DNA of 64,000 nt from Candidatus Rhodoferax randersensis (GTDB lineage: Bacteria; Pseudomonadota; Gammaproteobacteria; Burkholderiales; Burkholderiaceae_C). The stretch lies in contig JADKEH010000022.1 in assembly GCA_016718155.1 (NCBI GenBank), positions 1 to 64,000 on the forward strand. Direction: 5' to 3'. This document shows, piece by piece, positions 44,250-51,789 of the stretch; positions within the stretch are counted from its first letter, which is position 1; each line of letters opens with the position of its first letter. Below the pieces are notes generated by a model, which ran no database searches, was not told the DNA's origin, and worked only from the letters and a program-made list of their open reading frames with translations. Made by a program: the position numbers and the translations under genes.

Positions 44250-44648
44250 ATGGCCGCGCTCGATACCAACGTACTGGTACGCTTCCTCATCCAGGACGAT
44301 GTCCGTCAAGGCTTCCAGGCCAGGCAATTGGTGGACGCGGCGTTGACGCGTGGCGAGACACTGTTCATACCCATCACGGTCCTACTTGAGCTTGAATGGG
44401 TTTTGCGATCCAACTTTGAGTTTCCCAAGGACCAGATCATCGTTGCCATATCAAGTCTTTTGTCGGCAAAGGAGCTGGTGTTTGAATCTGAGGCAACTGC
44501 GGAGGTGGCCCTGGAGCTTTTTCGACAAAGTAAAGCCGACTTCGCGGACTGTATCCACATTGCTTTGGCACATGCCGCAGGACATGGTCCCCTGTGGACG
44601 TTTGACAAGGCGGCTTCAAGGGTTCAGGGCGCCAGTCTCATCAAATAG
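44250..44648 (+). CDS. vapC: PIN-domain toxin (VapC family)
   Basis: A 132-residue PIN-domain ribonuclease. Acidic active-site residues are in ALDTNVLVRF near residue 5, in LLELEWVLR and in ADFADCIHIALA, with a further acid in LWTFDKAAS. VapC toxins cleave tRNA or rRNA. Together with the upstream AbrB-type gene it forms a type II pair. It has no signs of damage. Confidence 0.87.
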   Translation: MAALDTNVLVRFLIQDDVRQGFQARQLVDAALTRGETLFIPITVLLELEWVLRSNFEFPKDQIIVAISSLLSAKELVFESEATAEVALELFRQSKADFADCIHIALAHAAGHGPLWTFDKAASRVQGASLIK

Positions 44649-44690
44649 CGGCAAGGGCACCCATGGCAGACGTGGTGACTGCGGATGCCC

Positions 44691-44764
44691 CGGACATCCG
44701 ACATCCGACGATCAGTTGAGGACAGAGCTTGCCCCGCTTCGCGTGGCTGCGGTCTGTCCCGCAA
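44691..44764. repeat. GGGACAGACC hairpin repeat, copy 4
   Basis: CGGACATCCGACATCCGACG, then ATCAGTTGAGGACAGAGCT, a loop and GGTCTGTCCCGCAA. It shares the ACATCCGACR flank with copy 3 and ends just past the YkgJ-type gene's stop, where it could terminate that transcript. Confidence 0.82.
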
Positions 44765-44768
44765 TGTC

Positions 44769-45671
44769 TCAGGCCTCCGGGTACTGGTACATCTCGTCCT
44801 GTTCCAGCGCCCGCCGCGCCGCTGCCTCGGTCTCGATGCGTTGCCGCCGCTCCAGATGGCGCAGGCGCCGCTGCTCTGCGGCTTCCTGGCGTAGCGCAAT
44901 GGTTTCTTCGCCGAACAGCACCTGGCGCAGAAAGCGAAAGCCAAACTGCATCAGCGCGTTGTCGTCGCACAGGATGTCTTTCAACTCCTGCGCGGGCAGG
45001 TCGTAGATGTCGCTGAAGCCGTCGCTGGCCACAAACTGGCTGAAGCGGTCGATGTCGTAGCAGACCATGAAGAACAGTTCCAGGCTGCGCTTGGAGGGCT
45101 TGCCGATACTCGGGCCGGATGACTTTTTCTTCAGGATCAACTGGCGCCAGCCGCGCGCCAGATCGTCGTACTCGTCCAGCCCCTGCTCCTTGCGATAGTC
45201 GGCCACACTGATCCGGCGCGGCTCCTGGTGGCCCAGGCAGTGCGGTTCCTCGACCAGGGCGTAGGACGCACTGTCCGTGGTTTCGTCCTGCCGCCGCAGT
45301 GACAGCAGTGCTACGGGATAGTAGCGGCAGGCGGTGGGGCGGTCTTCGTACACGCTGCAACCTTCTGGCCGCATGAACTGGCAAGCCGTGCCGTTGGCGA
45401 CCGGGCGCAGTTTGACGCCGGCGATGCTGCTCTGCTCCATCTCGTAGGGGACGGTGTACTGCTTGAGGAATTCGCCCGAGCTGCTTGCGAAGCGGCGCTT
45501 CAGACGCAGGATGTCATAGGGCGTCAGTGAGATATCGATATTGCTGCAGCAGGCGTTCCAGCAGCCAATACCCTTGCGGCACTGAAACTGGATGACCTTG
45601 CTGTCATCAAAGGTCTGCGGCAGCACGGGGTTGGCGGGCGGGGGTGGGGGTTGCGTCTTGCCATCAGTCAT
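44769..45671 (-). CDS. YkgJ/UPF0153-type cysteine-cluster protein
   Basis: A 300-residue protein with the YkgJ-like zinc/iron-chelating cysteine pattern: CRKGIGCWNACC near residue 31, a further C in ACQFMRPEGCSVYEDRPTAC, and PHCLGHQEP. The C-terminal part is charged and helical. The start at 45671 follows poly-Pro (MTDGKTQPPPPPANP) as in relatives. It follows aprA on the same strand after about 185 bp. The role in sulfur metabolism is unknown. Confidence 0.75.
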   Translation of the reverse strand: MTDGKTQPPPPPANPVLPQTFDDSKVIQFQCRKGIGCWNACCSNIDISLTPYDILRLKRRFASSSGEFLKQYTVPYEMEQSSIAGVKLRPVANGTACQFMRPEGCSVYEDRPTACRYYPVALLSLRRQDETTDSASYALVEEPHCLGHQEPRRISVADYRKEQGLDEYDDLARGWRQLILKKKSSGPSIGKPSKRSLELFFMVCYDIDRFSQFVASDGFSDIYDLPAQELKDILCDDNALMQFGFRFLRQVLFGEETIALRQEAAEQRRLRHLERRQRIETEAAARRALEQDEMYQYPEA

Positions 45672-45856
45672 TGCGATTGCCTTTGTCTTAAGCCAGGGCA
45701 GGGTCGATTCAACCTGATTGTCGGCCGACAGGGCACGGCGGGCGGAAAGCGAACGAACAACCAGACAAACGAATGACGCGCTATGCCGCGAAGCGAGCCC
45801 CAGGGCGGCCGAGGGCAAGGGCGTTCGGGTCACGGCTGTGCGCTCGACTGGACGAG

Positions 45857-47890
45857 CTAGTGCGCTGCCGCCTTGAACAGCTTGGACTTGTCCACCAGGT
45901 CCACGTGCTTGCGCTTGAAGCAAGTCCACTGCTTGGTGTTCTTGTCGTAGATCGAGTTCACGAAGCAATGCCAGTTTTCCTCATCGACAAAGTTCTTGTC
46001 GGTGCGGTAGTAGAAGCCCGGATAGCGCGATTCCTCGCGGAACTGAATGTGCTTCATGTGGGCCTCGGCGGTGATGATGCGGTGGTAGTTCTCCCAGGCG
46101 CGCAGCAGTTCGTGCAAGTCCTTGGCGCGCAGCTTGAGTGAGTCTTCCTTGAGCATCCCCAGCTTCTCTTCCGCCACCGCCAGCATCTTGTCGTTGGTGT
46201 TGTAGTAAGTGGAGGTGCCGGCCACGTACTCGTCCATGATCTTCTGTAGGCGCATCTGCAGCATCTTGGGCGTGATGTAGTGCGGGTTGATGTCGATGGC
46301 GGTGGTGTAGTCCTTGTGCTGCAGAAAGGTGCGCACAGGCTGGTAGATTTCGGCGGCCAGTTGCTCCACCGGGGTGTCGAGCTCGGGCTTCCAGTCCTTG
46401 TTGTCCAGCGCGTACTGGACCATGGCTTTGGAAGCCAGACGGCCCTCGGTGTGCGAGCCCGACGAGAACTTATGGCCAGAGGCGCCCACGCCGTCGCCGG
46501 CGGTGAACAAACCCTTGACCGTGGTCATTGAGCGATAACCCCAGTTCCAGCCGCGCGGCAGGTGGGCCGGCACGCCGTCATAGTCGCCTTCGTCCGCCGT
46601 GGGTGCGCCCAGGTCGGTCGGTCCAGAGACCCAGATGCCGCAGCAACCGGAGTGCGAGCCCAGCAGGTAGGGCTCGGTGGGCATCAACTCAGAGTTTTTC
46701 TTCTCGGGTTCGATGTTCTCGCCAACCCAGATGCCGCACTGGCCAATACACATGTCCAGGAAATCTTCCCACGCTTCGGCTTCGAGGTGTTTGACTTCCT
46801 TGGGCGACAGCGTCTCGCGCAGCTTGGCCAGCGCGGTGACGGTGTCCATGTAGATCGGGCCGCGGCCTTCCTTCATCTCCTTGAGCATCAGGTGGTTGCG
46901 CAGGCACGATGCCGGCACGGCGGCCTGGCCATAAGGCGGGTAGTCGTTGAGCATCTCCTTGTTCTTGGTCATGTAGTCCTCGCCATAGGCGTTGGTCGCC
47001 TTGGCCTTGAACAGCAGAAACCAGGCGCCGACCGGGCCGTAACCGTCCTTGAAACGGGCCGGCACAAAGCGGTTTTCCATCATCGTCATCTCGGCACCGG
47101 CCTCGGCCGCCATGGCGTAAGTGGAGCCTGCATTCCACACCGGGTACCAGGCACGGCCCGCGCCTTCGCCGACCGATCGCGGGCGAAACAGGTTGACGCA
47201 ACCGCCAGCGGCCAGCAGCACCGCCTTGGCCTTGTAGACGTGAATGGTGTTGTCGCGAACCGAGAAGCCGACGGCACCGGCGATGCGCGAAGGGTCGTTC
47301 TTGTCGTTGATCAGCTTGACGATGAAGATGCGCTCTTCGATGCGCGCCAGCCCCAGTGCCTTCTTGGCGGCCTCGGCGACGATCCATTTGTAGGATTCGC
47401 CGTTGATCATGATCTGCCACTTGCCCGAGCGCACCGGTTTGCCGCCGTCCTTCAACAGGGGCAGGCCTTCCTTTTGCGACTCGGCGCCGTCGTGGCGCAC
47501 GCCGTCGTTGTCGGTCTTCCAGATTGGCAGGCCCCACTCCTCGAACAGATGCACCGAGTCATCGACGTTGCGCCCGATGTCGTAGGTCAGGTCGTCACGT
47601 GTGATGCCCATCAGGTCGTTGGAGACCATGCGGGCGTAGTCGGCCGGGTCGAGGTCCGGGCCGATGTAGGTGTTGATCGCCGACAGGCCCTGGGCGACAG
47701 CGCCCGAGCGGTCCATCGCCGCCTTGTCGACCAGCTTGATCTTGAGATCGACGCCGGACTCGGCCTTGACGGCCTCGGCCCAGCGCATCATCTCGAAAGC
47801 GGCGCCGCAGCAGGCCATGCCGCCGCCGATCAACAGGATGTCCAGTTCTTCCTGGACGATGGTGGGATTTTCAAAAGTACCTTGTGACAT
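45857..47890 (-). CDS. aprA: Adenylylsulfate reductase alpha subunit
   Basis: A 677-residue FAD-containing APS reductase alpha subunit. In sulfur oxidisers it runs in reverse, joining sulfite and AMP to APS with electrons passing to AprB. Landmarks are the FAD segment LDILLIGGGMACCGAAFEMM, VDKAAMDRSGAVAQGLSAIN, VLLAAGGCVNLFRPRSVGEG and the active-site-region LGSHSGCCGIWVSG. The start at 47890 is chosen because AGGTGA lies just upstream; an in-frame GTG three codons earlier overlaps that site. The length (660-680) fits the family. It is 42 bases downstream of aprB. Confidence 0.97.
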   Translation of the reverse strand: MSQGTFENPTIVQEELDILLIGGGMACCGAAFEMMRWAEAVKAESGVDLKIKLVDKAAMDRSGAVAQGLSAINTYIGPDLDPADYARMVSNDLMGITRDDLTYDIGRNVDDSVHLFEEWGLPIWKTDNDGVRHDGAESQKEGLPLLKDGGKPVRSGKWQIMINGESYKWIVAEAAKKALGLARIEERIFIVKLINDKNDPSRIAGAVGFSVRDNTIHVYKAKAVLLAAGGCVNLFRPRSVGEGAGRAWYPVWNAGSTYAMAAEAGAEMTMMENRFVPARFKDGYGPVGAWFLLFKAKATNAYGEDYMTKNKEMLNDYPPYGQAAVPASCLRNHLMLKEMKEGRGPIYMDTVTALAKLRETLSPKEVKHLEAEAWEDFLDMCIGQCGIWVGENIEPEKKNSELMPTEPYLLGSHSGCCGIWVSGPTDLGAPTADEGDYDGVPAHLPRGWNWGYRSMTTVKGLFTAGDGVGASGHKFSSGSHTEGRLASKAMVQYALDNKDWKPELDTPVEQLAAEIYQPVRTFLQHKDYTTAIDINPHYITPKMLQMRLQKIMDEYVAGTSTYYNTNDKMLAVAEEKLGMLKEDSLKLRAKDLHELLRAWENYHRIITAEAHMKHIQFREESRYPGFYYRTDKNFVDEENWHCFVNSIYDKNTKQWTCFKRKHVDLVDKSKLFKAAAH

Positions 47891-47932
47891 TGCATTCACC
47901 TAATTGGTTGAAGTGTTGATTTTCGGAATCGC

Positions 47933-48409
47933 CTACTTGCGGCGGATCAGTTCGTCAGGCCGACCGGCACGGTAGCCACCCATCATTTCCTTGGTGAAGA
48001 CGCCGGGGGTACTGAGTTCCGCGACTTTTGGCATGGGCTTGCCCCCGTACGGACTGATCGAGCCCTCGGCGGTGGTACGGATCGGGAACTTGAAGCGCTT
48101 GAGCGTGCCGTTGCGGAACTTGATGGTCCACATGATCGAGTCCGACCCGCGCAAGGGTTGCACCGAACCGCCCAGCGGCACGATGTCCGCATAGTGGCGC
48201 ACCTCGATGGCGTTTTGCGGGCAGATCTTGACGCAGGAATAGCATTCCCAGCACTGCTCCGGCTCCTGGTTCCAGGCCTTCATCGCGTGTCCGGTTTGCG
48301 ATCCGTCCTTGTCCAGCGCCATCAGATCGTGCGGGCAGATGTACATGCAGGCGGTCTTGTCCTGACCCTTGCATCCATCGCATTTGTCGGTTCTCACATA
48401 GGTTGGCAT
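47933..48409 (-). CDS. aprB: Adenylylsulfate reductase beta subunit
   Basis: A 158-residue protein with two 4Fe-4S clusters. The ligand sets are C10, C13, C21, C25 (CDGCKGQDKTACMYIC) and C53, C56, C59, C63 (CWECYSCVKICP). The C-terminal tail (KFRNGTLKRFKFPIRTTAEG) wraps AprA in known structures. It passes electrons from AprA to the Qmo complex. The start follows a GGAGATTAG site. Lies between sat and aprA. Confidence 0.97.
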   Translation of the reverse strand: MPTYVRTDKCDGCKGQDKTACMYICPHDLMALDKDGSQTGHAMKAWNQEPEQCWECYSCVKICPQNAIEVRHYADIVPLGGSVQPLRGSDSIMWTIKFRNGTLKRFKFPIRTTAEGSISPYGGKPMPKVAELSTPGVFTKEMMGGYRAGRPDELIRRK

Positions 48410-48446
48410 TTCTAATCTCCTTTTCAGGGTTTGGGGTTAACGGGAT

Positions 48447-49622
48447 TCACTTGACATCGAGGCTGGCGTAGTACTTGCGCAGGATGGCGAGCACTTCCGG
48501 CCGGCTGAATTCGGGCGGCACGTCCGACTCTTCGGACAGCGACTTGCGCAACTGGGTGCCAGAGACCTGCAGCCGGTCGGCATCGGTGTGCGGGCAGGTT
48601 CGCCCCGAGGCCATGCCGCCGCACTTGTAGCACCAGAAGGCCACGTCGATCTTGAGCGGCTGCGTCTGCAAGGCACCGGGGGGCAATTTGTCGAAGATGT
48701 GGTGGGCATCGAACGGGCCGTAATAACTGCCCACGCCGGCATGGTCGCGCCCGACGATTTGGTGCGAACAGCCGTAGTTCTGCCGGAACAACGCATGCAG
48801 CAGCGCCTCGCGCGGGCCGGCGTAGCGCATGTCCAGCGGGTAACCGGCCTGCACGATGGTGTTCTTGACGAAGTAGTTGTCCACCAGGGTGCCGATGGCC
48901 TGCGCACGCACCTCGGCCGGAATGTCGCCTGGCTTGAGGTTGCCCAGCAGCGAGTGGATCAACACGCCGTCGCAGGTCTCGATGGCCACCTTGGCCAGGT
49001 ACTCGTGCGAGCGGTGCATCGGGTTGCGGGTCTGGAACGCCGCGATCCTGGACCAGCCGAGCTTGGTGAACAGGGCGCGCGTCTGTTTGGGCGTCTTGAA
49101 CAGTTCGCCGTATTTTTCTGGGAAGCCGCCCGTGGACAACACCTTGACCGGGCCGGCCAGATTGACATCGCCCTGGCGCATCACCAGCCTGACGCCTGGG
49201 TGTTCCCAGTCGGTGGTGCAAAATACCTTCGAACACTCATGTAGCTTGTCAATGACATATTTCTCGGTCACGCGCATGGTGGCCAGCACGGTGCCGTCGT
49301 CCGGGTCCGTGAGGGCGATTTCGCTGCCGATCGCGATGGACTCGGCTTCACCCGTGCTTGCCGAGAGCGTAATGGGAATCGGCCAGAACAGGCCGTTGGC
49401 CAGTTTCATGTCATCGCACACGCCGTTCCAGTCGGCGTGCGACATGAAGCCCTGCAGCGGCGTAAAGCCGCCAATGCCCAGCATGATCAGGTCGCCTTTT
49501 TCGCGTGAACTCACGCGCAGCGCCGGCAGGGTGGCGGCGCGCTGGATCTCATCGCCAAGGGCGTCGCCTTCGAGCAACAGTGGCAACAGATTGCCGCCGC
49601 CGTGTGGATCAACTAAAGCCAT
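48447..49622 (-). CDS. sat: ATP sulfurylase
   Basis: A 391-residue dissimilatory-type sulfate adenylyltransferase. In oxidisers it makes ATP and sulfate from APS and pyrophosphate, conserving energy by substrate-level phosphorylation. Motifs are GFTPLQGFM, AFQTRNPMHRSHEYLAK (nucleotide site), VGRDHAGVGSYYG and the SGTQLRKSLSE segment. The start at 49622 follows AAAGGA. It lies upstream of aprBA in one direction, the common sat-aprB-aprA order. Confidence 0.97.
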   Translation of the reverse strand: MALVDPHGGGNLLPLLLEGDALGDEIQRAATLPALRVSSREKGDLIMLGIGGFTPLQGFMSHADWNGVCDDMKLANGLFWPIPITLSASTGEAESIAIGSEIALTDPDDGTVLATMRVTEKYVIDKLHECSKVFCTTDWEHPGVRLVMRQGDVNLAGPVKVLSTGGFPEKYGELFKTPKQTRALFTKLGWSRIAAFQTRNPMHRSHEYLAKVAIETCDGVLIHSLLGNLKPGDIPAEVRAQAIGTLVDNYFVKNTIVQAGYPLDMRYAGPREALLHALFRQNYGCSHQIVGRDHAGVGSYYGPFDAHHIFDKLPPGALQTQPLKIDVAFWCYKCGGMASGRTCPHTDADRLQVSGTQLRKSLSEESDVPPEFSRPEVLAILRKYYASLDVK

Positions 49623-49728
49623 GGCGCGGGTCCTTTCTGGGTCTGGTTCATGGTGTGTGGAAGGTTCACAGGAGTACCTTCGTGCTGCGCACTGGTGCGA
49701 GCTTGCTTGAGGCGGTGCGGCGCGGCGC

Positions 49729-50709
49729 TCATGCGACCGCCTGGTAGTAGAGGTTCTGAGGATGGTTCGCCTGGGCGAAGAAGAACCACCGCTCAGCCAG
49801 CAATCCGAGGTATTGCACGACGAAGGCGATTGCCAGCACGCCAGGCGTTGCGGCCCACAGACTGGTGGCCAGCAGCAGCATGGGCAAGGCAAAAACGGTG
49901 GCCAGAAAGACCCACTTGACCGAGGCTAAGGTGGCGCGTGACTGACCGTGGAAGAACTCCCGCGTATTGAACGAGCCGCCCATGAAGCCCATCGACTTCT
50001 GAACGATGCGCGGGTGCTTGATGCCGATGGCGGTTTGCAGCGTCGAGGTCGGACGCAGGCGCTTGTTGCGTAAGAGCGAAGCACAGCGGCTGGCGCAGGC
50101 CAGCAGGGTGATGATGAGCGCCCAGAACGTGAAAAAACGTACCAGCGCCGGCGCACCGTGGTTGGCGAAGGCCGCAGCCAGCGTGAAGCCCGAGGCTCCA
50201 CCCAGCAGGATGTAGTTGATCACGGTCAGCGGGCTGTGCCACTCCTGCATGAAGCGCATGCAGGCATAGACCATGCCGGTGGTCACAAAGAGCGCGAAGG
50301 CGAGTACCGTGCCCAGCACGCCCAGGACCACGCTGGCGTCGATCACGATGCCACCGCCTAACGTCAACAGGGTTGGATTCCAGCCGGTGAAGTGAGCCAG
50401 ACCGTACAGCCCCGCCACGCCCATGAATGCGGGCAGCACGATGACCTCGCGCGACAGCCAGGAGGTGCGCCACATGGCGGCGGAGCGCCAGGCGCGCTCG
50501 GGGCGGCCAAGGTGAAAGAATGAGCTGAACAAGCCCAGCGCGCTCAAAACCAGTACCAGCAACGTGCCGACGGCGTAGAACGACTGGCTGCTTTGCACCG
50601 GCAGCAGGTTGAACAGCGCATAGGACTGCGCCGTGAACAGCGCCAGAAACAGCCCCTGTGCGGCACCGATCAGGGTGGTGAGGAAGATGACGGAGAAAGC
50701 GGGCTTCAT
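49729..50709 (-). CDS. soeC: Membrane anchor subunit of sulfite dehydrogenase SoeC (DmsC/NrfD-like)
   Basis: A 326-residue inner-membrane protein with about eight hydrophobic helices, for example MKPAFSVIFLTTLIGAAQGL and PGVLAIAFVVQYLGLLAERW. It matches the DmsC/SoeC type (GLFSSFFHLGRPERAWRSAA; RFFTFWALIITLLACASR). It anchors SoeAB and passes electrons to quinone. The start at 50709 begins the first helix. About 320 bp of REP-like repeats separate it from soeB, unlike a compact soeABC operon. Confidence 0.9.
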   Translation of the reverse strand: MKPAFSVIFLTTLIGAAQGLFLALFTAQSYALFNLLPVQSSQSFYAVGTLLVLVLSALGLFSSFFHLGRPERAWRSAAMWRTSWLSREVIVLPAFMGVAGLYGLAHFTGWNPTLLTLGGGIVIDASVVLGVLGTVLAFALFVTTGMVYACMRFMQEWHSPLTVINYILLGGASGFTLAAAFANHGAPALVRFFTFWALIITLLACASRCASLLRNKRLRPTSTLQTAIGIKHPRIVQKSMGFMGGSFNTREFFHGQSRATLASVKWVFLATVFALPMLLLATSLWAATPGVLAIAFVVQYLGLLAERWFFFAQANHPQNLYYQAVA

Positions 50710-50755
50710 GATGGTTGGTGCTCGGGCTTGCACAAACTGGAAAGCAGCCCATTTC

Positions 50756-51000
50756 CGTCATTGCGAGCCTCCTGTTCCGGGTCTGAACCGCACACGGACC
50801 TTGAACCAGGATCGTCATTGCGAGGCCGCAGGCCGTGGCGATCCATGTATTTTGGGGCCATGGATTGCTTCACTGCGTTCGCAATGACGACCGGTTCATG
50901 GAAAGCGAACTGCGTTGCCGTGTCGCTTTCGCTCCCCGCAATGATGAAGTTGTCAAGTGCGCCGCCGACATGGATTGCCGCGCTTCGCTCGCAATGACGG
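50756..51000. repeat. Composite REP-like element between soeB and soeC
   Basis: Three CGTCATTGCGAG units and two ATGGATTGC/GCAATGACG units, plus the complement of the GGTTCAAGGTCCGTGTGCGG spacer. It occupies nearly all of the gap between the two soe genes. Confidence 0.85.
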
Positions 51001-51029
51001 GGGTGGAGTATTTCCATACTTCTATTTCT

Positions 51030-51761
51030 TTACCAGGACATCACGTCGTCCAGCGACGGTTCCGACTTGGCGGGCTTGGGCAGCAGGCCGTCGATCTTCA
51101 AGGGGTTGTCGGTGCGATTGAGTTCGTCTGCATGGATGTGCATCGGCGTCTTGCGCCGTGGCAGGTAGTGGTTCGACGGATGGGTGCCCCATTCCGGCAT
51201 CAGCGTGTAGCCCGCGTTGTCACGAATCGCGGTCGAGACCACCGAGTCAGGATCGTGGATGTCGCCAAACAGGCGCGCGCTGGTCGGGCAGGCCAGCACG
51301 CAGGCCGGCTTGCGTTCGCTCTCGGGGCGCGTGGTGTCATGGATGCGGTCCACGCACAGCGTGCACTTGGTCATCACCTTGCTCTTCTCGTCGAGTTCGC
51401 GCACGCCGTAGGGGCAGGCCCAGGAGCAGTATTTGCAGCCGATGCATTTGTCGGAGTCCACCAGCACGATGCCGTCTTCGGCCCGCTTGTAGCTCGCGCC
51501 CGTGGGGCACACCGGCACGCAGGGCGGGTCTTCGCAGTGCAGGCAGGATTTTGGGAAGTGCACGGTCTGCGTATTCGGGTACTCGCCGATCTCGAAGGTC
51601 TGCACGCGGTTGAAAAACGTGCCGGTCGGGTCCGCGCCATAGGGATTGAAGTCCGCCAACGGTCCGGCCGTGCCAGAGGTGTTCCACTGCTTGCAACTGG
51701 TCACGCAGGCGTGGCAACCCACGCAGACGTTGAGGTCGATCACCAAGGCGAGCTGTGTCAC
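51030..51761 (-). CDS. soeB: Iron-sulfur subunit of sulfite dehydrogenase SoeB
   Basis: A 243-residue DmsB/SoeB-like ferredoxin subunit with four cysteine groups: CVGCHACVTSC, CLHCEDPPCVPVCP, CIGCKYCSWACPYG and CTLC with a later CVLACP. It carries electrons from SoeA to SoeC. The start is the GTG at 51761, chosen for the GGAGGG site ten bases upstream; the frame further upstream overlaps soeA and lacks similarity. It begins 28 bases after the soeA stop. Confidence 0.92.
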   Translation of the reverse strand: MTQLALVIDLNVCVGCHACVTSCKQWNTSGTAGPLADFNPYGADPTGTFFNRVQTFEIGEYPNTQTVHFPKSCLHCEDPPCVPVCPTGASYKRAEDGIVLVDSDKCIGCKYCSWACPYGVRELDEKSKVMTKCTLCVDRIHDTTRPESERKPACVLACPTSARLFGDIHDPDSVVSTAIRDNAGYTLMPEWGTHPSNHYLPRRKTPMHIHADELNRTDNPLKIDGLLPKPAKSEPSLDDVMSW

Positions 51762-51789
51762 AGCGAGCCCTCCCTGCTTTCCAACTGGG

